Below, one piece after another: positions 1 to 10,123 of a stretch of DNA of 64,000 nucleotides. The DNA comes from Ottelia alismoides (Eukaryota > Streptophyta > Magnoliopsida > Alismatales > Hydrocharitaceae): the NCBI GenBank assembly GCA_037367405.1, contig JAZKJV010005750.1, forward strand, positions 434,001 to 498,000, read 5' to 3'. The notes beneath the pieces were generated by a model, which ran no database searches, had not been told where the DNA came from, and saw only the letters and a list, made by a program, of their open reading frames with translations. The translations under genes and the position numbers were made by a program. Position 1 is the first letter of the stretch, and every line of letters begins with the position of its first letter.

Positions 1-120
1 CAATTCTTATGAAATCATGCATAAATACTTATTATGCGAAATAAATGCAGAAATGCAGTTTATTTTTATGGACTTGAGCTTAATTAATGAGACTTAGAGT
101 GGTGAATCCGAGATTCATCA
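1..120 (-). repeat. E1 3' LTR, first 120 bases
   Basis: On the minus strand this begins TGATGAATC at position 120, directly after a purine tract, and runs off the left edge. The part from about 1 to 58 matches the 5' LTR of E1 (8695-8752) and the LTR of E2 (14679-14736). It keeps a stretch of about 55 bases (near 59-112) that the E1 5' LTR has lost. Confidence 0.85.
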
Positions 121-134
121 TCCCCCTATACTTA
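121..134 (-). other. E1 polypurine tract
   Basis: The minus strand reads AAGTATAGGGGGA immediately before the TGATGAATC start of the 3' LTR. This is the expected place and composition for the plus-strand primer of reverse transcription. The same tract precedes the 3' LTRs of E3, E4 and E6. Confidence 0.85.
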
Positions 135-1456
135 AACCATGCTCGTCCCTGAGCATCAAAAAGAAATGCTATGAAGTGAAATAAGACTGGGTTCCATACC
201 AAGATCATGAACTGAAGGTGAAAGTGAAACTAAACTCGACCTTTGGATTAATAATGTGTCGGAACTTCTGTGAGACTTAGAATTTTAAAATCAACAGCCC
301 TCAAGTTCTACACATCATTGTCACAGTTTCGGCTCAGAAGTCATCTTAGATCAATCCTCTTCCCAAAGTATACCCTATAAAAATTGAATAACCTACTCAA
401 GTGTGTGAAGGGTTTTAGCTCTTCCCATTCAAAATGCCAGACTACCATGCTACTCTCCTCTCTAGTAACTCGTACTCGGGGAGTCAGGTATTTCCTTCTA
501 AGGTCTGTCGCGCTGTGTTCACAATCGAATGAGGGAGAAGATAGAAGAAAGAGAAAAGAACTGGAGGGTGGCCAGTGTAGTCACCTCTCCTTGTGAAGAT
601 GGCCAGTGTAGCCGAGTCTCCACCAAGATCTGCAGGTTTCTTGAAGCTTGGACCTTTTTGGTCGGATTTTATTTGGTAGTTGCTTCTTTGTATTTGGAAT
701 TTTTGATGGTTCTGCTTGGATCTTGTTGTGCCCCTACGGATATAGAATCTTTTTGTTCCGTACATTTTTTGGGGTCTTAGAAAAAATTGTGCCCAGCCGT
801 CCATCCCTTTTCCGAAGCTTTATTTCAACCCGTACTCCGGTCTTTAGATTTCCACGCTACCAAAAAAGAGACTCACACAGTCTTCCAACATCCTGTCTGG
901 GTTGAGCTAAGTGCATAGTGCGAGAGTGCGAATTAATTCCCTATTCCAGAGTTGTACCCAGAATGAAGAGACCAGGTTAGACACTAAGAGTCAAACGTTG
1001 TACATTGTCATGTGGAACTTATGGAATTAAGTCAAAAAGACCTGAAGATCTTAAAATCCTATTTCTCGGTGAAGTTCCTCTGAAAATTAGGTGGATTAAG
1101 GTCAAGTCCAGACCACTCTCAGTTTCTACTCATAACTCGGTTTAGAACTCAATGACTTTTCACAGATGCACATGCATGTGATGTTGGATGAAGTGCCGGT
1201 GTGTGAAATGCATACACGTTATTTTTTTTTAAATTTTTGTTGTTTGTTTTTTTTTGTTTTTTGACATTTTATGGAAGGGATTTTTTTGCAGAAAATGGAA
1301 TAAGAAGCCTTCTTTTTTTTTCAAAAATTTGGGCAAAGTTAGTGTCAGTAGCAAAATCTTTTTTTTGTTTTTCAAGTTAGTACCCACCCGTAAATACATA
1401 TAGACTTACACGAAAGTACGAGATATGGGTAAAATATATACAAAGTATATATACAG
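135..1456 (-). other. E1 3' non-coding region
   Basis: This stretch lies between the hairpin array and the polypurine tract. It is nearly collinear with the 3' region of E6 (41500-42529, plus strand), although E1 and E6 have different LTRs. A short frame (484-804, minus) stays open in both elements and shares the ends GDSATLA and NTARQTLEGNT with 41895-42146 of E6. That may only reflect DNA-level similarity, so I do not call it a gene. 1200-1400 is T-rich simple sequence on the plus strand. Confidence 0.6.
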
Positions 1457-1731
1457 ACCCCCCTATACTTAGCGAGTGCTGTGTCCTCAGAGCACAAGAA
1501 GCGGAAGACATAGCTTGGGCTAAGCGTAAGGGAGTGGAAAAAAATGAAAAGAAAAGCGGTCAGGAAATGAGGAGAGTATATACAGATGGGTGTTGGTTCC
1601 CCCTATACTTAGGCTCTGATCAACCTAAGTATGGAAGAATGGTGGAAATGGAGCGATCGAGAGTTAGGAGAGAAATGATATATACAGATGGCATCGGTCG
1701 CCCCTATACTTAGGCCTTGGCCTAAGTAGAG
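1457..1731 (-). repeat. Array of hairpins with polypurine-like ends (E1)
   Basis: Three inverted repeats lie at about 1457-1532, 1601-1635 and 1701-1731. On the minus strand each has arms of the type CTATACTTAGG / CCTAAGTATAG followed by a G run, which copies the element's own polypurine tract. Equivalent arrays occur in E3, E4 and E6 at the same place, downstream of the coding region. Confidence 0.75.
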
Positions 1732-1787
1732 GAAGAAACTGTACAAGGAGACCGATGTGGTCGGGAGGGAGGGTGGGTAGCCGATGA

Positions 1788-2744
1788 TTAAGGCGGTTTT
1801 CGGCTGATCTTCTTGTGAGCCTGTGGTGGGGGATCGTAATGATGAGACGGAGATGAAGCATATGATTCCCAGCTATGATTAGTGTCATCCTCAGAAAAAT
1901 CATGATGGATAATAGATGAAGTGTTTGAGTCAAATGAAAGATATCCATCATCAGAGTTATCCCCAAAGGAGTAGTAATTGAAAGTGGACATACTCCAAGT
2001 ATTCTGGTCTTTTTGTTTCTTCAGTTGTTTCCTCAGACTTCGTTCCTTCTTGGGGTCTATCGGTTTGTCCTCAGATGAATACTCAGAAGCACCGGTCTCA
2101 ATCAGCTCATATGAAATAATTCCAGTGTACTTGAAGAGTGCAGGAGCATCAGCTTTGGATGAGTAGTAGTTAGGAACGGGAGTTGTCCAATGAGAATTGA
2201 ATTTTGGATCCTTGCGAAGATATGGCTTTAGAGCTGCCGAACAAACTTCACTCATGTAGACTACCTTTTCCGGACCTAATGAGGGATCATCAACTGATTC
2301 CTCTTCCGAAAGATCAAAGTTGACTCTCTTTTTATTTCGCCGTGAAGGTGTCGGTTCACTTGAGTATCCCGATGAATAGCCATTGAAATTCTCCTTGGTT
2401 GGTGCTTGGTCTGCGTGCTTGTTCTTAGTCTCCCGGATGTTTGAGCACTCTCGATTTGGGATGATTTGGTCAAGATATTCAGAGAATGTTGCTCCAGGGT
2501 GTGACCATGCATATGTCTCAGGATCGTAGTAGAAAGATTTGTCTATTTTGAGATTCACGGGAATTGAAATACTGGGGAGAGTCTCTGCATGTTCTTTCTC
2601 AATTGATTCGATGTTGGCGCATTCCTGTGTCGAGTTGATGTAATCCATGTAGTCAGAGTAAATTGACCCAGGGTGTGCCCATGCATAAGTCTCCGGATCA
2701 TATGATTCATATACATGATTCTCCATGGTGAGAGCTGTTGGCAA
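1788..2744 (-). pseudogene. E1 acidic C-terminal extension of the protease-like ORF (unknown function)
   Basis: A 318-residue frame stands where an autonomous element would carry reverse transcriptase. I recognise no family. It has a duplicated module of roughly 45 residues, seen as YDPETYAWAHPG (about residues 15-26) and YDPETYAWSHPG (about 73-84), each followed by an acidic stretch and a conserved EC-N-I pattern. A Ser-rich segment with KKRVNFD follows at about residues 138-144, and acidic Ser/Asp-rich stretches follow that. The frame is offset from the upstream protease-like frame at a C run near 2750 (minus strand), which looks like a 1-base slippage. The two were therefore probably one reading frame. 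It could be a domain specific to this non-autonomous family. Confidence 0.6.
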
Positions 2745-3568
2745 TGGAGCAGGGGGGGATTTTCTAAACCAATAGTCTCATCAACAACCGCTATCTCAGG
2801 TGTGGCTGCGGGGTAGGGCTCTTCTACTGCTTCATGGTTACGGTTGTCGGGGACTTCGTGGGTTGCTTTAGAAGATCGTGGTTCCTCAAAGACATGGTCA
2901 GATCTAAGTTCTTCCAATGCCGTGAAATTGATTTCCCGAGTCTCACAATCAATACTCGCCTTGGCCAATGCCAAGAATGGCTTTCCGAGAATGATTGGAG
3001 ATTGGGTGAATTCTCCTTGATGCTCAATATCAATGATCGTGAATTCTACTTTGAGCAGAGCACCTTGGAATTTTATGATGACAGAAATGATTCCTCTCGG
3101 TCGCTTTATAGATCGGTCTGCTAATTGAATAATCTCTCGTTTCTTCAAAATTGGTCCGAGTTTGAGCTCGTGAAATACAGAGGTCGGGAGGATATTAATC
3201 GGTGAATCATCATCAATCCTAGCATGGGTGAAAATTGTGTCTTTAATTTCGCAGTCAAATCTGGGCAACCGCTTCACTACGCGGCTCTTGATTTTTGTCC
3301 TCAACACCAAGGAGGAGGCCATTGACGATATATGTCTCTCGGTCTTTGTTCGTATCCTACCCGACTTTTTGTTCATTAATTTATCTGTTATAAACCTTTT
3401 AAGGTCGGGGAAGTATTCAATGACCTGTATAAAGGGAAGTTCAAACATCAAACGTTTTTCCAGTGCTTCCCGTATAGCTGGATCCAAATTCTTCATATCG
3501 TCTTCAGTTTCAATTTTTATGAAATTTTCTGATTTTTCAATTTTTTTGTGATTTTCAAATGTTTCCAT
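2555..3568 (-). pseudogene. E1 retroviral-type aspartic protease-like domain
   Basis: The 337-residue frame holds an Athila-type protease fold in its middle. The active-site region reads ARIDDDSPINILP (about residues 117-129) and the C-terminal half holds SPIILGKPFLALAKASIDC (about 189-207), matching the family's PIILGRPFLATA pattern. The family's usual active site is Asp-Leu-Gly-Ala-Ser or Asp-Ser/Thr-Gly. Here the Asp remains but the Gly is not visible, so proteolysis is doubtful. A basic stretch, KKSGRIRTKTER, lies upstream of the domain. Both ends run into other frames (near 3517-3568 and near 2750) through small frameshifts, so the polyprotein is broken. Confidence 0.75.
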
Positions 3569-4410
3569 TTTTTGGTATTTTCTGGGTGGTGTGGGGGTGT
3601 GGTGTATTCCTCAGATGAACAGGGGTTCGGGTGTTCGGAGTGATAGTTAGTGGCATAGTGATCTCTAGGGGAAGAATATGTGAAAGTGATATTGTCAGAA
3701 TCGTCCCTAGGTCCTTGAATTTCCTCAAAATTTTCAGTCTCAGATCCGATCATTTCCTCATTCATTTTCATGTCCGAGTTACCAGAGATTAGTTGATCGG
3801 CAAGTTCTTGAAATCTATCCTCCATTAAATCAAATTTCTTATTCATCCTCAAAATATTCTCCAAAATCTCTTCATGACCAAGCATGAGAGCAGTTGGGAT
3901 ATGTTTTTGTAATTGAATGTCCTCTTCCATTTTTCTATATGTACTAGAGGAGGAGTCTCTTGAAATATCCGGTACATGATCATCGTTTTCTGAGAGTACC
4001 TCCTCAATAATCATGGAAGGTGGCTGCTCATATGGTCTAGGTGTGTGGAGTTGGTCCGAGGAGAGTTCAATCCTTTGAGTGGTCGAACCTTGATATTGTG
4101 GAGTCAACATACAGGGTTGATGTGTTCCTATGTGATCGGTCCAATCCTCTGTATGAGTGAAGAGGGGGTTGTTATGTTCAATCCAAGATAATGATTGTTC
4201 ATTGGTGTTTAAGGGGAGGGTCGATGGAAGAGGTGAAGAAGTGTTCCATTGGATCATGTGGTTATCATCTCCCATAAATGATGGATTGACATTTACTGAA
4301 TATGAAGGATGAATTGTATGATCAGTGTAAAGAGGATTGATAAATGAAGAAGTAGAGCCCTCAATCATTTGTTGGTTTGTCTGCTCTGAATACAAAGGGT
4401 TGTTATTCAT
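3517..4410 (-). pseudogene. E1 Gag-like N-terminal region lacking the Gag core
   Basis: A 297-residue frame opens just after the leader. It is rich in Asn, Ser, His and Pro and has repeated NPLY/NPSF-type motifs (for example MNNNPLYSEQ and INPLYTDHT) like the N-terminus of the E2 Gag. A short heptad-like segment follows (ILENILRMNKKFDLMEDRFQ, about residues 185-204). The conserved Gag core seen in E2 (PQFHG ... FALKGKADYW ... FLKKFYP) is missing, as is a zinc knuckle. The 3' end overlaps the protease-like frame by about 50 bases in another phase at an A-rich run, so a small frameshift separates them. I infer a relic or streamlined Gag that cannot assemble particles on its own. Confidence 0.6.
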
Positions 4411-5818
4411 GAAACAGGTCGGATTAGCAGAGGGAGATGGATTTATTGGTGGCTGAGGGGGAGGTGTTTTGGGTCTAACCGATACGAATTCATTTTCATA
4501 GTATAGCTCTGATGGATTCTCGGATAAACGTTTGGCTATTTTTGAAAGAGCTGAAAGGAATGAGGGGTTGGGTCTGCAAGAGTTGTTGGAGAAGAATTAC
4601 ATGGTGAATTTTAAATCAAGAAAGGAGAGAGATGATTGCACGGGATAAATAAGAGAATTTTTGTCAAATGTGCGGATGTTGATCTTCGATATCGGTTCAC
4701 GCACACCAATGCAAACACAATTCAAACCCCGTGTTCACCAACGCACAAAATGAAGCCGTAAGAGTTCGGCTATTATCTTTTCAATTTTAGTTGGTGATAA
4801 ATCAATCTTGGCAAAAAAATTTAGCGAGTTTTTAGGTGTAGGAGCTTGGCTCTAACCCTAAGTGCCGTCTCTCACTCACTCAGAAAAATAAAATCATCCA
4901 AGGTCGGGGTTGCTCTCCCGCAAAAATTCTTGATTTTATGGGTTATTATGATCAGCTATAGTTAGCAGTCCCAATTTTAATTAAGTGATCAATGAAGAAT
5001 TTGAATGAGCATAAATACACGTCTACCGTCCAATCCCAATTTCCTTTAGATTTATGTGATAAAACAAGAGGGAGGAATTCGGGAAAAGCCGATGCACGCA
5101 GAAAACTATGATGGATGCTCAGTTAGAAGACTTACAGTGAATCCTCGCAATCTTCATGTGGGATGCTAGACAGAATTGAAAAATTAGTCTAAATGTATGC
5201 AAGCCGATGAAAAACCGCACCCAAGCAGAAAGTTCTATTAGCGGGGAAGAATTGAGTTAAATTTGGCTAAGTTGAACGATCTATGTGCATCTTGATTAAT
5301 GTGAAGTGTGGCTTAAGAACCTACGAGCACAATCAAAAATATAAAAATGCTCTAAGAGCCGTATGTGCAGGTCTATCCTAATCGCCACTCAAGTCGGGCC
5401 CCACCCTCTCCGGAAAGTGAAACAGGCCACAACACACCACAAATAGAGTTTAATGTCTTTTTACACACGCGAGAGTCCAAACGGACACCGCTATAAATGA
5501 GAAGAAAATAAAATTTGCAGAAATTTAAAATCTAGACTCTACGCTCTCTCACGACTCGACTCGATCTTAATTTAATTGCGGTTTCTTCGGATGTCGGTGA
5601 AGATGCGTCGGAGTCTTGAAAAACCGCTCCACGTGCGCCGGGTACCTCGCAAGAAAAATAAGAGAGAGAATGTCAGAGAGTGACTCAAAAAATAATAAAA
5701 TAAGAAAATAAATGCTGAAAAAAATTATGGGATTTACAATGACAAATTCGGGGGTCAGACTACCCGAATGCGGAAAACTGAACAAAAATTTTCAAAACAA
5801 AAATCTAAGCCGTTTGCT
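4411..5818 (-). other. E1 untranslated leader
   Basis: This is the region between the PBS and the first reading frame. No coding sequence is visible. The PBS-proximal part (about 4916-5818) is very similar to the leader of E2 (about 10567-11467). A conserved stem-loop lies at 4735-4799. Confidence 0.75.
4735..4799 (-). other. Conserved leader stem-loop (E1)
   Basis: Arms of the type TATCACCAACT and GTTGGTGA enclose a segment containing a conserved AATTG and GAAC/GAACTC core. The same arrangement sits just upstream of gag in E2 (10200-10271), E5 (54376-54437) and E6 (35968-36038). Packaging, dimerisation or translation control are possible roles; this is inference. Confidence 0.55.
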
Positions 5819-5836
5819 TCCCCGGCAACGGCGCCA
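5819..5836 (-). other. E1 primer-binding site (tRNA-Asp type)
   Basis: The minus strand reads TGGCGCCGTTGCCGGGGA, the Athila-type site complementary to the 3' end of tRNA-Asp. It lies 2 bases inside the CA end of the 5' LTR. Confidence 0.93.
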
Positions 5837-6859
5837 TCTGACGAGTCCGGAAACGCCGAGTTAAAAAGGTTGTTTTTATCTTCGAGTGTGAAAATAATAA
5901 TTTTGTTCGTTGTAGGCGGCGATCGGAAACAATCAAGAAAATAACCATAAATAATTATTCAATTTCAATCTCGTGGTTTTATGTTTATTTTACTTGGGAA
6001 AGTCCCAAGGTCGATCACAAGGAGGCAAAGGAACAACCTAGAGATATGTCTATCCAATTTCGTGTTCGGTTTTCGAGGAGGTCTTTTTTTTGGAATTTTT
6101 AATGCAAATAAGAGATGCAAGATGCGGTTTTGGCCTATTTTAGGGACTAAAATGTAAATTTCAATCAAACGATGTCTGAAAAATACGAAACTTGGCCACA
6201 ATGTAGATTATGATGAAATGAGTGCACTGTAATTTTTTTTGAATTTTTGGATGCAATATGATTTTTTTTATGAATTTTTAAATGCAAACAAAATAATTTT
6301 CCATATTTAATTATAATAAATATTAAACCTTCTTATTTTCGAGAAATAAAATTATCTAAGATCTATCACTAGGTAATGGATCTTAGAAAAATCCTAGACC
6401 TCGAAAATGTGGGGTTTAATACCTATTAAAATTAAACAATGAAATATGCAAGATGATTTTTACAGGACAAAATATGCATGCAAATGCAAATTTTTTTGGG
6501 CACAATGTTAATCAAAATTATCTCTACAATGTATGATTTTTCGAGGATTTTTAGAGCAATGGTAAATTAATGGCAATTTTAAGAACACAAAGTGGGCAAA
6601 ATATACCAATTTCCATAAAACAATTATTTATTAATTAACTGTCAATCACAAAAATGCCCACAATATGTCAAAATGTAGAGAATTACATGAAGAACACAGT
6701 GCTATTTTTAAATAAATAAAATGATGTCATGTAAAGGTTCAAAATTAAAGGGAAAGACAGGGGTATCTATGCAATAAAAATAAATAAATAAAATAATGCA
6801 GGGGGAACCTAATGTTAATTACCTATAAGATGGGGGTAGATGTGCAAAATCTCCAAGGG

Positions 6860-7950
6860 GTCACATGCCAAGCACGTGACCTCTGGCTGGCGGGCTGTGG
6901 CGCGAATATGGAGGACCTCCAGGGGTGTGTGTGTAAATTACCCAGGTCACGTGCAAAGCACGTGACCTGGGCTGACGTGACGTGGTCGATCCCTCCCGCA
7001 CGTGCGCCTCACATGGGAGGGTCTCGGGCTTTGAGCCCGGCGGCGAGGAGGCGATGGCGAGGCGAAGGCCGGCCGAGGCGAGGCAGATCTCCGTCCTCGA
7101 AGTCGGTGGAGCGAGTCAGAGATGCGGAGGCATAGCTGGTGAGCGTCGTTGTCGAAGCTCGAAGCTTCTGGGGAGCAAAGGTGATGAAGCGAGTTGGCTG
7201 GCGGAGGATCTCGGAGGTGTTAATGGCGATGGAATTGGAGCAGTGGCGGTTGTCGACGGGGCCGGTGAAGATGGCGTTGGCGGCTGATGCTCGATGCAGC
7301 AATGGTGTTGATGATGTCTTGTTGAAGGAGGAGAAGTAGCGAAGGGGGATGGCAGAGTCGTAGGCTCGACGGCGATGGAAGGTGGACGGAGCAAGAGCAG
7401 CTCAGGCGAGGAGGTCGCAGCCGCAACGAGGGGCGTTGAGCGCCCTCGGATCTCGCCGGATCTGCCCAGGCGAGGCTGTCACCCTCGTGAAGCTCGAAGC
7501 GGCGGATGGCTGGCGTCGATGGCATCGATGCCCTTAAATAGGAGAGCCCGGAGGTGGTTGGGAGGATAACGGTGACGCGAGGGAAGCAGGGCTATCGGAG
7601 GAACCGGGGGGTTGTTAGGGTCAACGGCGATGGAAGAGGGGGACCGTTGGCCGTTGCGAGATCAGAGGAGGTTCGGCGGTGGCGGTTGCGAAGATTGGGG
7701 AAGGGCGGTCAAAGGGGGTGCAGGGAAGAAGATGGGCAGGGGCCGTCCGATCGGCTGAGATCGGACGGCCCTGCTAAGGCCACGTGGCAAGAGGGAAAGG
7801 AGAGAGAGCGGCACGTGCAGTGCACGTGCCTGGGGGCACGTGCGTCGCCCGTGCGGGCGCTTTTAATTTTTTAATTTTTTTTTATAAAAACAGAATTTAA
7901 AAGGCCCGAAAAAGACTGACACGTGGCGGCCTCTGGGGCTGCCACATGTC
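6860..7950. promoter_or_regulatory. Cluster of CACGTG (G-box) motifs in the E1 LTR
   Basis: CACGTG or near matches recur at about 6875, 6955, 6970, 6990, 7005, 7792, 7812, 7824, 7839 and 7922, often as pairs of the form CACGTGC...GCACGTG. This core is known to bind plant bZIP and bHLH factors. The same clustering occurs in the E2 LTR. Confidence 0.55.
7533..7541 (-). promoter_or_regulatory. TATA-like box of the E1 LTR
   Basis: The minus strand has CTATTTAAG; the E2 LTR has CTATTTAAG in the same GC-rich setting (13555-13563). Conservation between the two LTRs supports it as the core promoter. No start site can be mapped from sequence alone. Confidence 0.5.
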
Positions 7951-8761
7951 AGCACCAGAACAATCAGAGATAAAATCTTTTGTAAAATCGATAAAAAATA
8001 GCAAATGACCTCGGATCGAAAAAGTTCCTTCACGAAAAATGCTCGTCTCGATGAGATCTACAACTTTCATGAACATTAAAGCCAAAATCGGTCAAATATA
8101 AAAAAGTGATTTTTTGGGGTATCCCATGTACACAGAATACCTAGATTTTTGGGTTTTGTATTTTTTTGTCATTTTTAAACAAGATAAAAAAAATGAAAAA
8201 ATATAGAGAAATCAAAGACGAATAAAAGACACCTAAGTGTAATTTTTTTGGATTTTTATTAATTAAGAAAATATATGCATAAAATACAAGGTCAAAAACC
8301 GCGAAAATATACAATGTACAAAAGAGGCCCAAAACCCAACTTTCACATACGAGCTCCATTTCACTTGAACTTGGTCTTATTTTGAAGGTAATTGAACGTA
8401 CAATAGTTCAAAAGTGAGTAGGATCAAATCAGACACTGGATGGAGAAGATATGGGGCTTTTAGTCCGAAAATCCTGAAACTAGGGTTTGGGTTTTTGGTC
8501 CACTTACCGAGGTTAATTATTTTTTTTGTATTTTTTATTTATTCTTATTAGTGATGTGTACACAGTGGAGGTAGTTTTGGGTTATGCGGTGTCATCATGG
8601 AGGAGTTAAAAATAGGGGAAGTTAGGCTATTTAAAGGTTATTTTTGGCTTGGATTTTTGGCTTCTTATTTTATGCAGAAATTAATGCTAAAATGCAATTC
8701 TTATGAAATCATGCATAAATGCTAATTATGTGAAATAAATGCAGAAATGCACTGAGATTCA

Positions 8762-10123
8762 TCAGGGTGGCTGCTGGGAAGCTTGGGCATCGGATTGGTC
8801 TTGTGCCCATGGTTGCTGTTGTTCTGATCCTGGCAGCTCCTGGACATGATGCACATGGTAGACCGGGACCGTAGGTGCAGTAGGCATTCCCATCTTCGAT
8901 ACCTTCGTAGTGAGCTCCTCCGTCTGCTTTGGGAATTGGGAGATCCTGTTGTCGATGTCGCTCATTCTCTTATCCACTATCGTCAATTTATCAGCTATGA
9001 AGTGCATGTTTGGAATCAGATCCTCTGCTATTTCGGCGACAGACTGCTTCCCGCCTTTGGTTTGAAGGGTGTTCAGGGAATCGGTGTATGCTCTGCTGGC
9101 AATCTGAGACCGGCTTGTTTCTGCCATCTGCTCCAGTACTCTCCAGACGGTCTCAGCTCCACGTGATGTGTAATTCCCTCCGCAGGCAGCGCTGACTAAC
9201 CCTTGAGTCTCATGATTGAGGCCAGAGTAGAGTGACTGGACTAGGATGTTGTTGTCCAAGTCATGGCAGGGACATTTCTGTAGTAGGTCTTTAAACCTAC
9301 CCTAAGCCTCACAGAGTGGTTCATTGGGCATTTGAGAGAAACTGGTGATGTGGGTCCTCATTTGATTGGTCCGACTCAAGGGGTAGAATTTCTTCAGAAA
9401 TAGGTTTTTGAACCTCTCATAAGTAGTCACAGTCACCCCCAAGTTCTTCACCCAGTAGTCTGCTTTCCCTTTCAAGGCGAAAGGTAGTGCAGTGAGACGA
9501 ATGTAGTATTGGCTGACTTGTAGATGCCTCAAATTAGAACATATCAGCTCTAGGTCTTGCAAGAATTCATATGGCTCTTCAGTCGTATTACCATGGAATT
9601 GTGGTAATTGACTTATGAAATGTGGCTTCAGTTCATAGTGGATCTCTGGTTGTGGTGGCTGCAAATAATTTCTCACTCTGTACTGTCCAGGGTTGTATGC
9701 GGCTTCCATTGGTTGTTCTCCCTCAGCATTCATTTGTTCTAGCTGCTCCCTCAGTAACTGTTGTTGCTGCTCAGATGCAGCTAGTCTTGCAAGAATCATC
9801 TGAATTGGATCTTCATTATGTTCATCTTCTGGTTCCTTTCTGGGAGGTAGCTTGGGAGGCATCTCTTCTTCTTCACCTTCAGAATAGAAGGGGTTCGAGT
9901 TAATAGTGTAGAAAGAATTTGGGAACTCAGTGTGGTTTCTTCCCTCCAGGAAGCTGAGAGACTCATAAGAGGAGGATTCATGGGGAGGATGTCCATGAAA
10001 CCGAGGTGATCCTGAGTAAGAGTGCCTTGGAAAATTTGTGGCGGTTAAAGAAGGGTTCGCGGAGGCCATACTATAATTTTCCATTCTTGATTCAAAAGGA
10101 TTAACAAGAGGTTTATGGTTCAT
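8762..10123 (-). pseudogene. gag: E2 Gag (Athila-type), broken by one nonsense codon and by the E1 insertion
   Basis: This is the structural capsid protein that packages the element's RNA in the cytoplasm. About 450 residues are readable in a single phase. The N-terminus is Asn/Ser/Tyr-rich, followed by EEEEMPPKLPPRKEPEDE and a Gln-rich heptad-like segment (about residues 110-135). The conserved Gag core then follows (HFISQLPQFHGNTTEEPYEF, LPFALKGKADYWVKNL, FLKKFYPLSRTNQM). After it come KCPCH..., a predicted helical segment (MHFIADKLTIVDKRM) and a Gln/Pro-rich tail. One in-frame TAG at 9302-9304 falls where relatives have Trp. The frame ends exactly on the TGA that opens the E1 LTR (8762-8764). 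No zinc knuckle is reached before the break. Confidence 0.9.

Larger units (their letters stand above)
1..8764 (-). mobile_element. E1: non-autonomous Athila-like LTR retrotransposon, 3' LTR cut by window edge
   Basis: In minus-strand order the element consists of a 5' LTR (5839-8764), tRNA-Asp-type PBS (5819-5836), leader, broken gag-like/protease-like/acidic reading frame (1788-4410), hairpin array, polypurine tract (121-134) and the first 120 bases of the 3' LTR. About 5.7 kb lies between the LTRs, yet no reverse transcriptase, RNase H or integrase sequence is visible, so I infer mobilisation in trans. It is inserted in the gag of E2. Its PBS is the only perfect one in the window, which agrees with its being the innermost and probably youngest element. 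The left target duplication lies outside the window. Confidence 0.85.
5839..8764 (-). repeat. E1 5' LTR
   Basis: The LTR is 2926 bp on the minus strand, from TGATGAATC at 8764 to ...GTCA at 5839. Compared with its own 3' LTR and with E2, about 55 bases near the 5' end are missing. A GC-rich segment (about 6930-7860) holds many CACGTG cores and a TATA-like box. Open frames in the GC-rich part are not conserved with E2 and are not called. No other gene is seen. Confidence 0.9.

Noticed and set aside
484..905. Small overlapping frames with a membrane-like segment in the E1 3' region
   Set aside because: The region is non-coding 3' sequence; only one frame is shared with E6, which can follow from high DNA identity. 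An envelope-like gene is not supported.
6812..7874. Several open frames on both strands in the GC-rich middle of the E1 LTR
   Set aside because: They overlap each other on both strands, have compositional bias, and are not conserved as protein in the equivalent part of the E2 LTR.
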